From contig NZ_JAQOMR010000001.1 in the NCBI RefSeq assembly GCF_028401385.1, forward strand, positions 1,800,501-1,864,500: 64,000 nucleotides of DNA, in the 5' to 3' direction. The notes beneath the pieces are model-generated. The model saw nothing but the letters and a program-made list of their open reading frames with translations, ran no database searches and was not told where the DNA came from. Position numbers and translations under genes: made by a program. This DNA is from Marinicella algicola (GTDB lineage Bacteria > Pseudomonadota > Gammaproteobacteria > Xanthomonadales > Marinicellaceae). Shown in pieces: positions 1 to 9,504 of the stretch. The number at the start of each line of letters is the position of its first letter. Position 1 is the stretch's first letter.

Positions 1-411
1 TCGGCGATCTGTTCATTCTCATCATTGCGTTTGCCTTTGTATCGGTAGCAAGTTTCGCTGACACCGAACGTTCGGCAGGCAAGTGCTATGCTCACCCCAC
101 GTATCGCCACGGCTTGCGCGGCCACCTCCCGGCGTAGAGATGGCCGCGTCATTTTTTCCCAAAGCCTCTTTCAGCAGTTCGGTTTGCATGCTCATCTCCG
201 CATACATCTTTTTCAGACGGCGGTTCTCGTCTTCCAGCGCTTTCATCTGGCTGATCATCGACGCATCCATGCCGCCATATTTGGCCCGCCATTTATAAAA
301 ACTCGCTGAACTCATCCCGTGCTCCCGGCAAAGTTCAGGCACAGGAACGCCACCTTCTGCCTGACGCAGAATGCCAATAATCTGTGCTTCGCTAAATCTC
401 GTCTTTTTCAT
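1..411 (-). CDS. IS3-family transposase OrfA and start of OrfB, partial
   Basis: OrfA starts at the ATG at 411 ([15 protein letters not shown]). It has the usual helix-turn-helix ([22 protein letters not shown]) and a leucine-zipper-like coiled coil ([16 protein letters not shown]). Compared with copy B at 38721-39806, the junction reads GGG-A6-TGA instead of GG-A6-TGA. OrfA and OrfB are therefore in different frames here and fused in copy B. In this family the full transposase is normally made by programmed -1 frameshifting near an A-rich stretch. Whether the extra G is real cannot be decided here. OrfB is cut by the window edge. Confidence 0.75.
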
Positions 412-481
412 CAAAATCTCCTCAGTCATAAAACCCGAGAAAATTCTACTTTTGAAGCCCATTATTTTTCGGGGGATTACC
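1..481 (-). mobile_element. IS3-family element, 5' part only (copy A)
   Basis: The segment is nearly identical on the reverse strand to the left part of the complete IS3-family copy at 38651-39844. It includes the outer end GGTAATCCCCCGAAAAATAA, which lies here at about 462-481. The element runs off the left edge of the window, so only its start, OrfA and the beginning of OrfB are seen. Beyond base 481 the sequence changes to IS66 tnpC sequence, so this copy has inserted into or next to the 3' end of that transposase. I could not identify a target duplication because the other end is outside the window. Confidence 0.85.
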
Positions 482-2233
482 TCATCACCCGGGTCGGTAG
501 ACGATCGCGATGGACCATGCGCTCGCCCTTCGGCGATTATGCCTGACGCAGCTCCAGCGGCGCATTCCAGGAGAAGCTTTTCGTAGTCGACAGTCCCGCT
601 ATTGCGGTTGATCTCGTCGAATAGCCACTTCAGATAGGGTTCGACCCTGACCCTGTTCAGCTTGCAGGTCTCGACGATCGAGGACAGGATTGCCCATGCC
701 TCGAACCCTTCATCGCTGCCGACGAAGAGGGCATTCTTTGCGAGCAGCTTCGTCGGTTTGAACAGGCGTTCGACAGCGTTCGTATCGAGATCGATACGCC
801 CGTTATCAACGAACATGGTCAGGCCTGCCCAATGACTGAGGACATAGAGGATGGCCTTGCGCATGCCGTTGTTGACGACATGGATTTCAGCGAGCTCGAT
901 GAGCCTGCATCGCAGCCGGTCGAGTATCGGTTGTGACAGTTTTCGTCTCACCGATCGTCGATGATCGGGCGGTTTGCCATTGATGTCACCCTCGACGGCG
1001 TAAAGTTCGGCGATGATCTGGATGATGTCATCAGCATCCGGCGTTTTGTTGGCATCAAACTCGTCGGTGAACTTGCGCCGCGCATGGCTCCAGCATTTCG
1101 GTGACTTGATGCCCGCAACACAGGTGCCCGGCGTTCCGAGCCGTCCATAGCCGGAATAGGCATCCGTCTGTACGATGGCGGTCATGCCTGAAAGAATTTC
1201 ATGGATGCGTTTCATCGATCGCGTCGGGCCGACATAGTAGATGACCAGCGGCGTTCGGTTGCCGCCGAAAGAGCGATCGTCATGATGAAGGGCGTACAGG
1301 TAAACCTGGCGTGCTCTGCCCCGACCCGGATCGAGCTCCTTCAGGGGCTTTCGTCCATGAACAGCCGCCAGCTTTCGGACCGTGCTTCACGCTCGATCCG
1401 TTGCCACATGGGAAGGAGAGCGCCGAGTGCCACCGCCGTTGCCCAGCGCATCAGCGTGGAACGCGGAGAATTTATACCACAAGCCTCGAAAAGCCGCTCC
1501 TGCCTGTACCAGGGAGATACCAATCAAACCGCATGGCGATCGAATGCGCCAGGAAGCCATTGCTGAAGGTGGTCCCCCTGATCAGCGCCGGTTCAAAGGG
1601 CGTGCCGACCATCTTCCCCTGAAGGCAACGATATTTCGGGTATTTGCGAACAGCGATATAGTATTTCGCGGGAATTACCTCCGGCGTCTCCTTGATGTCA
1701 TAATCACGGATCGTTCCGCCACAACCGCAGGGACAGAGACCGTCCTTGGTACCCATGTAGAATTCACGCCGCTCGAGATGGGGCGGCCATGCGCGCGCGC
1801 CGCGCCCGGACCGGTTTCGCGGCTTTTTCTCCGAGGTTGTTGTTCCTTCGGCCTGCGCGGTCTGCCCGGCGAACCCATCGGTGCCTTCGGCAGGTTTGCC
1901 CTCTCCAGTCTCTGGCTGACCATAGGAACCCGCGCCGGACTTGCCTCTATCTTTGCCTTTCTGGGGATTGGTATCGGCGCTCGGGCCGAATTTCATCTTG
2001 TTGAGCTTGGCAATCTGCCCGCCAAGACTTTTAATCTCAGCCTCGAGCACACGTATTATCGCCGTCAGTTTCTGGTTTTCGGCCTGCAGATCGTCATTGT
2101 CGGAGATCACGGTGCGCCAAAGCTCGTCGAGCCGGTGAGCGATCAAAGCCCCGTCGGCAATGGCAGCATCCAGAATATCCTGCTTTATGTTTTCGATCAT
2201 ATCGAGCATGGCGCCATGCACGACAAAGAGCAC
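482..2233 (-). pseudogene. IS66-family transposase TnpC, frameshifted and missing its own tnpA/tnpB
   Basis: The N-terminal part begins at 2233. It carries the coiled coil after LDELWRTVISDNDDLQ and the KMKFGPSAD region, then the zinc-ribbon-like segment CPCGCGGTIRDYDIKE. Around 1240-1500 the frame changes more than once. The DDE-transposase C-terminal half then follows: TDAYSGYGRL, CWSHARRKF, RIDLDTNAVERLFKPTKLL and KNALFVGSDEGFEAWA. These are hallmark IS66 TnpC segments. Several indels break the frame, so the gene is inactive if the sequence is correct. The IS3 copy A truncates or abuts its 3' end at 481. Matching tnpB and tnpA genes in the same orientation lie 14 kb away at 16161-16891. 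Confidence 0.85.
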
Positions 2234-3186
2234 GTCCGATCGCGGCGTTCAGACAAGGTCCATTCGTTCACGCGCACCCAATGGTGGCGTGTAACTTGAC
2301 TTCTTCCGTGATGCGTGGGATGAGAAGACCAATCGTGGCACACGATTTATTTGGGTCTGGAGGACGGCAATCCTCCGGGCCTCAGTCTTTTCAGCCCTGA
2401 TGCTCAAGTCAGCGCATTTCAACTCCCGTATTTCTCATGACCCTCCGCCATCAATACCGATGGACGAAGCAGAGGTTTGACGACTGATTCGCAGTCTTTC
2501 TATCGCCTGTGATTCGTCTCGACAAGATATGCGATTAATATTTTTACAGTTCATTTTTCTTATTATCTAAAAGAATTTAAAATTATGGAATTATACATTC
2601 TCTTTTCGCATTCTATACACGCGTTTTTATTTTTAATTTTAGCATTTGCTTTCCGGGTTTTCGCATTCCCGATTTCAGCACGCGCCCAATATGATATTCC
2701 GTCCGCAATCGGGCAAAAGGCCGAATTGACAGGCGATCCGGGCTGACAGTGTCGTATTCGTCTTGCTGGATTCCGTTCCAGACGGATAGATTTTCGCATT
2801 GGTAGAACGGCAGGCCTTTGCTGATTTTCGCATGTGCCAGTGAAGCCGCGTTTCATTTTTCGCATTTCTCGCGGAAGCACTGCCGTGCCAGAAAAAAACG
2901 TCCGGCAGCCGTGGTTTCTTCTCATGCAGCGCTGACTGCCGGCTTCTCCTCGGGAAAGCGGAGGGAGTGACGCACCATGATAGCGGCAAGACCGACCATC
3001 CCAAACGCGCGCTGAAAAGCCGCGTCGGCAACATCAGACGGTCGAGAAGTCGGAACATCGCAGGAGATAGTGCGGACTTTTCAGGGTCTCTGAACCGAAG
3101 AATTCGGGATTATGTAAGTCACAAACAACTCAAATCAGGTATCAAGCCACTGATTTGAAATGAATATTTTAGTACTCGACGGTGCT

Positions 3187-3220
3187 GGCCAAAAATGGCC
3201 AAGCTTGGCCATTTTTGGCC
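3187..3220. repeat. 34-bp perfect palindrome, with a third half-unit at 3288-3301
   Basis: The sequence is GGCCAAAAATGGCCAAG followed by its exact reverse complement, centred on AAGCTT at 3203/3204. It consists of two inverted 14-bp units (GGCCAAAAATGGCC). A third copy of the unit, GGCCATTTTTGGCC, lies 68 bp downstream at 3288-3301. Such spaced repeats of one site upstream of an operon can be an operator array. No protein that binds them can be named. A DNA cruciform or a leftover of a mobile element are alternatives. Confidence 0.8.
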
Positions 3221-3422
3221 GAGGCGGATTCACTGTTTTGCATCAATTGGTTACGGCGAATTTTACCGTTATGTCCGCACTTGTCCCGGCCATTTTTGGC
3301 CGGAGTTTCTTGGGTTCACTTACATAAATAATCGCTCATATGGGCGCGCTGTTGCTCACGGCGATAAAAATACACTTTAAAAATCAGATGCCTAGAATTT
3401 TTCCATCCGGAAAGGTCGTCTC

Positions 3423-3438
3423 TGGCACGGTTTATGCG
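3423..3438 (+). promoter_or_regulatory. Candidate sigma-54 (-24/-12) promoter of hcp
   Basis: TGGCACGGTTTATGCG fits the GG-N10-GC core, with GG at 3424-3425 and GC at 3436-3437. The -24 half TGGCACG matches the consensus exactly. The -12 half ATGCG departs from TTGCA. Transcription would start about 215 bp upstream of hcp. hcp operons depend on RpoN in several other bacteria, so the site is plausible, but a GG-N10-GC match alone is weak evidence. Confidence 0.35.
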
Positions 3439-3527
3439 ATGCATTGCTTGCCCGCCGCGGTTTGATGCTGACGGGCCTGAACCCGCCGACGGCATGGTGC
3501 CGCGGCAATGATAACGATGAAACGAAG

Positions 3528-3632
3528 GACGTCTGCCGGATCTTGCATGTTTGGCGACAGGCGCAATGGACAGGAAAAGTGGAAACCGGTTTTCCGTCCG
3601 GCCATTGCGCGAGGCAAACTCCGGCAGACGTC
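3528..3632. repeat. Nested hairpin in the hcp leader, rhizobial palindromic-repeat type
   Basis: There are three nested perfect arms: GACGTCTGCCGGA (3528-3540) with its complement at 3620-3632, GCGCAATGG (3561-3569) with CCATTGCGC (3602-3610), and GGAAAA (3573-3578) with TTTTCC (3590-3595). The inner 50 bp have the same plan as the repeat at 36547-36594 (GCGCA...GGAAC...TGCGC). From memory they resemble the palindromic intergenic repeats dispersed in rhizobial genomes. If transcribed with hcp, the structure would sit in the 5' untranslated region, 24 bases ahead of the start codon. Confidence 0.75.
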
Positions 3633-3655
3633 TCGATAACAGGCAGGAGTAACCC

Positions 3656-4171
3656 ATGCCCACACCCGCTTATATCACGATCGAGGGCGCAACGCAGGGC
3701 CCGATCACGCAAGGCGCCTTTACCGAGGATTCGGTCGGCAATGTCTGGCAGGAAGGCCATGAGGACGAGGTCATGGTCCAGGCCATCGACCACACCGTCG
3801 TCATTCCCCGCGACCCGCAGTCCGGCCAGCCGGCCGGCCAGCGCGTGCACACGCCGTTCAAGTTCACCTGCACGCTGAACAAGGCCGTGCCGCTGCTCTA
3901 TAACGCCCTTTGCACCGGCGAGATGCTGACCAAATGCGATGTCAAATGGTACCGCACCAACTCCGCCGGCAAGCAGGAGCATTTCTTTACCACCACGCTG
4001 GAAGATGCGCTGGTGACCGACATGGACTGCACCCTGCCGCATTGTCAGGACCCGAAGAATGCCGATTTCACCCAGCTGGTGAAGGTCGAGCTTTCCTACC
4101 GCAAGATCACCTGGGAGCACACGGCATCCGGCACATCCGGCTCGGATGACTGGCGCACGCCGGCCACCTGA
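3656..4171 (+). CDS. hcp: Hcp family type VI secretion tube protein
   Basis: The 171-residue product belongs to the Hcp (TssD) family. Hcp forms hexameric rings that stack into the inner tube of the type VI secretion system, and it can carry effectors. Family features seen are the N-terminal beta-strand segment MPTPAYITIEGATQGPITQG, the middle HTPFKFTCTLNKAVPLLYNAL, and the C-terminal strand QLVKVELSYRKITWEHTASG. The length is normal for the family. The ATG at 3656 follows the ribosome site CAGGAG. It opens a co-oriented cluster with vgrG 127 bp downstream. The shadow frame on the opposite strand (3392-4318) has no family features. No sheath or baseplate genes are nearby, so this is an orphan hcp-vgrG island. 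Confidence 0.93.
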   Translation: MPTPAYITIEGATQGPITQGAFTEDSVGNVWQEGHEDEVMVQAIDHTVVIPRDPQSGQPAGQRVHTPFKFTCTLNKAVPLLYNALCTGEMLTKCDVKWYRTNSAGKQEHFFTTTLEDALVTDMDCTLPHCQDPKNADFTQLVKVELSYRKITWEHTASGTSGSDDWRTPAT

Positions 4172-4298
4172 GGACGAGACATTGGCACCTCTGGAGCGGA
4201 ATAGCTTCGGAGGTGCGCGGAATGCCACAATCATGGATTGAATATCATAATTATGCGCCCTTTTTGGATGAGGCTGCATACGGCAATGGGACATCACC

Positions 4299-6368
4299 AT
4301 GAACGCGATCATCGACATGCCGGTCCTCTTTCAGGATCAGGACATCGCCTTCACCTTCGAGGCCCCGGCGTTGAAGGATGCCGGACTTCTTGTTCACGGG
4401 TTTACGGCGCAAGAAAAGCTGTTCGAACTTTCCGAGGTGGTGATCGAACTCGTTTCCGACGATCCCAAAATCGATATCAACGCCCTGCTCGACACACCGG
4501 CGACGCTGACCATCCATCACAAATATGCCGGCATCCGGCATTTCTCCGGCATCATCGCCGACATGGCCCGCCGCGACGAGGGGCTTCACCGCACCTTCTA
4601 CACGGTCGTCCTCATGCCTGCGCTCGGCCGGCTCGCCCATGGCTCCGACAGCCGCATCTTCCAGCAGAAGAGCGTGCCCGAGATCATCGCCGAGGTGCTG
4701 AAGGAAAGCCGCGTCGAGGATATGCGCTTCGTGCTCGAAGGCACCCATGTGGCGCGGGAATATTGCGTCCAGTACAACGAGACCCATCTCGATTTCGTCC
4801 GGCGCATCGCCGCCGAGGAAGGCATCTGGTTCTTCTTCACATCCGGCGAGAACGGCCAGAACCAGGTGACTTTCATCGATACACCGATGATCGTGCCGAA
4901 GCTGAAGGAGATGCCGGAACTCGAATACAATGCCAATCCCGGCGGCGTGGCGAAGGGCGTCTTCTGCCGCAGCTTCACCTTCCGCGAGCGCCTGCGGGCG
5001 ACGAGCTTCACCCAGCGCGAGCGTCTCTTCACGAATCCGGGGTACAGCCAAGAGCATCGCGCCGACCGCCAGGCCGATAACGGCACCAAAGGCGATTACG
5101 ATCTCTACAACTATCCGGGCGGCTACAAATACGACAATGCCGGCAAGCCGTTTACCAAAACACAGATCGAGGCGGTGCGCGTCGAGGCCACCACCGGCGA
5201 AGGCCGCACCAATGCGCCGGCGCTGACGCCGGGCCGCAAGGTCCGGCTCACCGAGCATCCGAATGAGGACTGCAACGTCTTCTGGCATCTTCTCACCGTC
5301 ACCCATGTGGGCGAACAGCCGCAGGCGCTGAAGGAAGAAGCCGGAGCGGGCGCCACCACCTATGCCAATCGCTTCCTGGCGATGCCGGCGGACCTCAATT
5401 ACGCCCCGCCGAAACAGCCGAAGCCGAAAGCCGACGGTCCGGAGATCGCAACCGTCAGCGGCCCGGAGGGTGAGGAAATCTACTGCGATGACTGGGGCCG
5501 CGTGAAACTTTCCTATCCGTGGGACAGACGCTCGAAAGACAATGAGCACTCCTCGGTCTGGACGCGGGTGACGTCGAGTTCGGCGGGCGGCACTTTCGGC
5601 GAGGTGATCCTGCCACGGGTCAAACAGGAAGTGCTCGTCAGTTACATGGGCGGCGACCCCGACCAGCCGATCATCACCGGACGCTCCTACAACGCCCTCA
5701 ACCTGCCGCCCTACAAGCTCCCCGAACACAAGACCAGAACCGTCTGGCGATCCCAGACCCACAAGGGCAAGGGCTACAACGAACTCCGCTTCGAGGACGA
5801 GAACGACCGGCAGGAGGTCTATGTCTACGCCCAGAAAGACCGCAACGAAAAGACCAACAACCACCACTCCGAACGCATCAACAACAACTGGGTCCAGTCC
5901 GTCGGCCACAACAAGGGCATCGAGGTCGGCAATAACCTGACCGAGATCATCGACGGCAATATGGAGCTACGCGTCGGGCCGGGCAATACCGGCACTCTTA
6001 CACCGTCTTCAGCCTCCCGGGAAACACAAGGCATCGGCACAACAGCCGAGGCGCTCGGTCGGCCCGAAACGAGCGAGAAGGGCAATGGAAATCTGTCGAT
6101 TGCTGTCGAGCAAAACAAGAACCAATCGATCGGTGCGAACCATGACGAGGATGTCAGGGTCAACAAGAACACAACGGTCGGCAGGGACTACAACGTGACC
6201 GTGAAACGCACGATAGAAATCAATGCCGGCGACCGGATCATTCTCAACTGTGGTCAATCAAGGATCGTCATGACGGAGGACGGAACGGTTACGATCTCGG
6301 CCAAGAACATCATCACGACCGGCGACGAGAACATCAAAATGTTTTCGGATGTCGTGAAGGTGAACTGA
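4299..6368 (+). CDS. vgrG: VgrG type VI secretion spike protein
   Basis: The 689-residue product is the trimeric needle tip (TssI) that sits on the Hcp tube and carries effectors. Residues about 1-330 match the gp27-like part (QDIAFTFEAPALKDAGLLVHG, QYNETHLDFVRRIAAEEGIW). Residues about 385-470 hold the gp5 OB-fold (EIYCDDWGRVKLSYPWD, GEVILPRVKQEVLVSYMGGD, GRSYNALN). The rest is the repetitive beta-helix spike (LRFEDENDRQEVYVYAQKDR to the end). There is no extra C-terminal catalytic domain, so effectors are probably loaded through the downstream DUF2169 and DUF4150 proteins. The TGA stop overlaps the ATG of the next gene, implying coupled translation. A 552-aa antisense frame is a GC-codon shadow. 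Confidence 0.95.
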   Translation: MNAIIDMPVLFQDQDIAFTFEAPALKDAGLLVHGFTAQEKLFELSEVVIELVSDDPKIDINALLDTPATLTIHHKYAGIRHFSGIIADMARRDEGLHRTFYTVVLMPALGRLAHGSDSRIFQQKSVPEIIAEVLKESRVEDMRFVLEGTHVAREYCVQYNETHLDFVRRIAAEEGIWFFFTSGENGQNQVTFIDTPMIVPKLKEMPELEYNANPGGVAKGVFCRSFTFRERLRATSFTQRERLFTNPGYSQEHRADRQADNGTKGDYDLYNYPGGYKYDNAGKPFTKTQIEAVRVEATTGEGRTNAPALTPGRKVRLTEHPNEDCNVFWHLLTVTHVGEQPQALKEEAGAGATTYANRFLAMPADLNYAPPKQPKPKADGPEIATVSGPEGEEIYCDDWGRVKLSYPWDRRSKDNEHSSVWTRVTSSSAGGTFGEVILPRVKQEVLVSYMGGDPDQPIITGRSYNALNLPPYKLPEHKTRTVWRSQTHKGKGYNELRFEDENDRQEVYVYAQKDRNEKTNNHHSERINNNWVQSVGHNKGIEVGNNLTEIIDGNMELRVGPGNTGTLTPSSASRETQGIGTTAEALGRPETSEKGNGNLSIAVEQNKNQSIGANHDEDVRVNKNTTVGRDYNVTVKRTIEINAGDRIILNCGQSRIVMTEDGTVTISAKNIITTGDENIKMFSDVVKVN

Positions 6369-7486
6369 TGAAGCGCGGTCTGAAAATCGCCGCAGGCGTG
6401 CTGGCGGCGCTCGTCATCGTCTATGTGGCCGCGCAGGAGATAGACGATCGCCGGATCGCCTACGAGGATGCGCAATGGGAAAAACAGCAGGAGGCAGACG
6501 TGGCAGAAAGTAACAGGATCGCCTTCGAGGCCTATTTCAATCACTGGCAGGAAAAGAACCTGAAGCGCTCGCAGGCCTCCTTTGCCGATGCGCCTCCTCT
6601 GGTGAAGGCGGTGGTGCATGACATTGTCATGGGGCAACCCGTGACGGATGCCCGCCTTGCGGTGCTCGGCAAGCAGGAAATCAACCGGGGTTACCCGGAA
6701 ACGCCGGAGGAATACGGCTACAAGCACGGCTTTACCGACACTCTGCTGCGCGAGGCGGTGCTGTCGCGCAATTACCAGGCGGCAGAAGCGCTGGTGCGCC
6801 ATGGCGCCGATGTCAACTATAATGGCGGCGAAATGGCCTTTACCGCCGTTGGCATGAAGACGAACTTCACCAATGTCATCAGCTATATCCCCTATCCCGA
6901 TTTCCAGTTCGGCAACCAGTTTCTGACGCTCTATCTGGAAAATAGCGGCGATCCCAATGCGTATAAGTACGATGGGATGAACAATCTGGTAAGTGCTGCG
7001 AATGGAGAGAACAATCTTCAGGGTGTGCTGATTCTGTTGGCAAACAAGGCCGATCCCTGGTTTGAGGTGCCGGATGGTAAAGGTTACTTCTATTCGAGTT
7101 TCTTTGTGTCGAATGCCAATGCTGGACCGTGGTCTTGTGAAATGGCGTTTCGGGTGGCGCTTCAGGGCTATTATGACAATGCCCCACCGGCAAAGCTCGA
7201 TCAGCTGCTGAAGCGGTACCAGACAATTGCCGCGCAATATATCGGCGTCACAGGTCCTTCCAATCTCTTTTCTGTATGGCAATTGCAGCGCGTCCTGGAA
7301 CTTATCCTCAAAGGCAATCATGTCGAGCCGACCGGCGCGATTGCCGAGCTGATGGCGATGAAAGTGCCGGACGATATTGGCGGCTTTATCCTCGCTCCGG
7401 GTCAGCTCTGGTCGCCGCCCGATTCCCTGCCGCTGAACAAGATGCCCGATGGCCCGGAAGGAACAGAGCGCTGGGATGGGCAATAA
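6368..7486 (+). CDS. Membrane-anchored ankyrin-repeat protein, probable lipase immunity protein 1
   Basis: The 372-residue product has one N-terminal membrane segment at residues about 5-22 (LKIAAGVLAALVIVYVA), with the rest predicted outside the cytoplasm. Ankyrin-like units are visible at residues 118-160 (LLREAVLSRNYQAAEALVRHGADVN), 180-200 (YLENSGDPNAYKYDG) and 215-240 (LQGVLILLANKADPW). The C-terminus holds MKVPDDIGGFILAPGQLWSPP. It overlaps vgrG by one base and the lipase by 11 bases. Ankyrin proteins next to T6SS lipases are known as immunity proteins that neutralise the enzyme in the periplasm. That role is inferred from position and topology. Two paralogues follow at 9622 and 10867. 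Confidence 0.8.
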   Translation: MKRGLKIAAGVLAALVIVYVAAQEIDDRRIAYEDAQWEKQQEADVAESNRIAFEAYFNHWQEKNLKRSQASFADAPPLVKAVVHDIVMGQPVTDARLAVLGKQEINRGYPETPEEYGYKHGFTDTLLREAVLSRNYQAAEALVRHGADVNYNGGEMAFTAVGMKTNFTNVISYIPYPDFQFGNQFLTLYLENSGDPNAYKYDGMNNLVSAANGENNLQGVLILLANKADPWFEVPDGKGYFYSSFFVSNANAGPWSCEMAFRVALQGYYDNAPPAKLDQLLKRYQTIAAQYIGVTGPSNLFSVWQLQRVLELILKGNHVEPTGAIAELMAMKVPDDIGGFILAPGQLWSPPDSLPLNKMPDGPEGTERWDGQ

Positions 7487-8995
7487 TACCACGGATGTTC
7501 ACCGGAATGCCGATATCGAGGTCTGTCTGCGTTACGCCTCGATGCTGATCCTAGATATCTACGGCAAGACAAAGGCTGATCTGCCAAAGCCGATGCAGCC
7601 ATTTCTGGATCTGAATGAAAAATACTGGACAAAAACAGATGGTGATTCGGAAGCATCTGGGCTGGAATGGGGATTTTACGAACCAAAAAGAAAGGCGAGA
7701 CCGGCGATTGCCCGCCGGTTCTGGTGTTTCGCGGCAGCGATTCCGAACCAAGCGACTTTGCCGAACTGGCCCTGAATATAAAGGGATCGTGGAGCTATGA
7801 GATCAAAAAATCCATCTTTGGAACCGAAACGAAAAGCGGAACATTCGACCGCACCTTCTCGCACAACGACACTTATGCAGCGCTGAAGCAGGTGGAGATG
7901 AACCAGCAGGGGCTGATGACCGAGCCCCTGTTTACCGATGTGGCCATCGAGAAGACAATTCCGGTGGTAGCATACCACCTGATCACCGCCAAGGTGACGG
8001 TGAAGCTGCAGTTTACAGCAACGCTTTACATGGGTGAAAATGGCGACTGGCCGACAAACTTTGCCCAAGGGCTCGGTTTTTATCCCAAGCAATACAGCGA
8101 CGGAGTCAAGGCAGCAGAGAAGATTGCTGGTATCGCTGCAAATAACTGGAATAACCGGTTGATCATCACCGGTCACTCGCTCGGCGGCGGGTTGACCTCG
8201 GCGGCGGCGATTGCGGCGCAGGTGTCAGAGCCAGACCTTCAAATCTATTGCAAGACCTATAACGCCGCAGGCATCACTGCATACACCGCCAAACAGGCAG
8301 GCGGCAGCCTGAACACCGCTGCGCTTATTCCGGTGCGGGCCTATTATGTGTTCGGCGAAATTCTCAACTCGCTGCAAGCGCCGACGCCGCTGGTGCCGAT
8401 CGTCTCGAATTTTCTGCGCTGGAGCGGCCACAAAATGCCGCAGGCCGTCTCGAACCCGCATGGCTATCAGGGGATCAGCCCCGGCGAGATGAGCTTTTCA
8501 CACAAGACCTATGCCCCGATGTGGGAGGCCCTGCCGACGCTTTATCCGCTGGAGAGGCAGACGCTCAGCCAGCACCAATACACCGTTCTCAACGACATCG
8601 AGGGCCTGGCATTGTCCAGCCGGACCCTGTCCCAATTCGCTGAGAAGCTGATCGACTATTTCGTTGGCAAGCTTGCCGAAGGCAAAACCCTGACCAAGGG
8701 CGAAACAGACGCCATCCAAGAGGCGATTTCAGCAAGAACGCCGGAATTCGCAAATATGGGCGATGCCGAAAAGGAAAAAGTCAAGGATGACATTCTGCAG
8801 GGAAACACGCCGCCAAAAGCCAACCTGACCGGTGACGACTATATTCAGAACATTGTCGAACCGCTCGTCGATGCATTGCTCGCCGATCTCTATTATTTCG
8901 CACAGGTTCTTGTGGCCTCAGGCGAGTATCATCTCGTGCCGACAGTTGGATTCACCTTCTTTTTCCTCCAAAGAAGCAAAAGTGACACGCCATGA
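7476..8995 (+). CDS. GHSLGG alpha/beta-hydrolase, probable T6SS lipase effector 1 (apparent -1 frameshift near 7686)
   Basis: The ATG at 7476 opens MGNNTTDVHRNADIEVCLRY, and the frame moves by -1 at CCA-AAA-AGA (7683-7691). It continues as KKKGETGDCPPVLVFRGSD to the stop at 8995, giving about 506 residues. The class-3-lipase-like core shows the nucleophile elbow ITGHSLGGG, with the serine codon at 8177-8179. A conserved histidine near the C-terminus (ASGEYHLVP) is a candidate catalytic residue. The second lipase (11981-13509) is a clear paralogue over its whole length. T6SS phospholipases attack target-cell membranes. Position between an ankyrin gene and a DUF2169 gene supports effector status. 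The frameshift could be an error, an inactivating mutation or a recoding site. Confidence 0.75.
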
Positions 8996-9410
8996 TCCCC
9001 CAAATTTCTCTCCCCTTTCCGTGCCTGTTCTTCCGCCACTGGTATCTGGACGGAAGTGAGATGGGGGTGCTGGTGGTGCGGGCGGCGTTCGAAATCCGCG
9101 CGGGGAGACGGGCCGTACTGCCGGAAGCGCAGCCGGAGATGGTGCTTTCGGATGTGTTTTGCGGCGAGGCGAATGTCTCGTCGCTGAAAGCCGAAAGCGA
9201 GATCGCGCCGTTCAAGCCGAAAACCGATCTGACATTTTCTGCCGTCGCCCGTACGCCGGAGGAAAAGCAGTTGGAAAGCTGGCCGGTGCGGGTGGATATC
9301 GCCCGGCCGGGGAGGACGGCGAAACGCCGGAGATCATTGGCAGCCATGGCTTCCATGTGTTCGGCGAACGATTGATGGAGCCGGAGACGGCGAAGGGCGG
9401 CAAGCGCTGG
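8992..9410 (+). pseudogene. DUF2169 protein, N-terminal part only (copy 1, frameshifted and truncated)
   Basis: The start overlaps the lipase stop (ATGA). MIPQISLPFPCLFFRHWYLD and the following 120 residues are almost identical to the complete copy at 13522. Near 9308 the frame shifts by -1 at GCCCGGCCGGGGAGG, as in copy 2, and continues as GEDGETPEIIGSHGFHVFGE. At about 9410, after AKGGKRW, the sequence leaves DUF2169 and enters the 3' end of an ankyrin gene. DUF2169 proteins are T6SS adaptor-type proteins found between effectors and PAAR-like genes. This copy has lost more than half of the domain and cannot be functional as written. Confidence 0.85.
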
Positions 9411-9504
9411 CGGCTTCTTCCTCGCCCCGGACCAGCTCTGGTCACCGCCGGATGCCCTACCGCTTACCAAACAGCAGGAAGGCACGGAGAAATGGGATGG
9501 GTAA
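9411..9504 (+). pseudogene. 3' remnant of an ankyrin immunity gene
   Basis: The 94 bases match the C-terminal end of the ankyrin genes. They encode GGFFLAPDQLWSPPDALPLTKQQEGTEKWDG-like residues in a shifted frame and end at the TAA at 9502-9504. They are joined directly to truncated DUF2169 copy 1. The shared bases TGGCGGCTT at the junction suggest recombination or a deletion between a DUF2169 gene and an ankyrin gene. Confidence 0.8.

Larger units (their letters stand above)
2234..3655. other. Non-coding stretch upstream of hcp
   Basis: I find no convincing gene in these 1.4 kb. The part from about 2520 to 2660 is clearly AT-rich compared with the surrounding GC-rich DNA. Short open frames here (for example 2563-2925 on the minus strand) have no recognisable family, no good ribosome binding site and unusual composition. 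The right half holds a 34-bp palindrome, a sigma-54-like promoter and a long hairpin repeat, each listed separately. Confidence 0.6.

Noticed and set aside
2563..2925. Minus-strand open frame of 120 residues in AT-rich DNA
   Set aside because: It has no ribosome binding site, no recognisable motif and atypical composition. An overlapping frame of similar quality exists at 2675-3058.
4251..5909. 552-residue minus-strand open frame
   Set aside because: It is antisense to vgrG. Its composition (many Val, Gly, Asp, Leu and Ala) is that of a shadow frame in GC-rich coding DNA, and no domain is visible.
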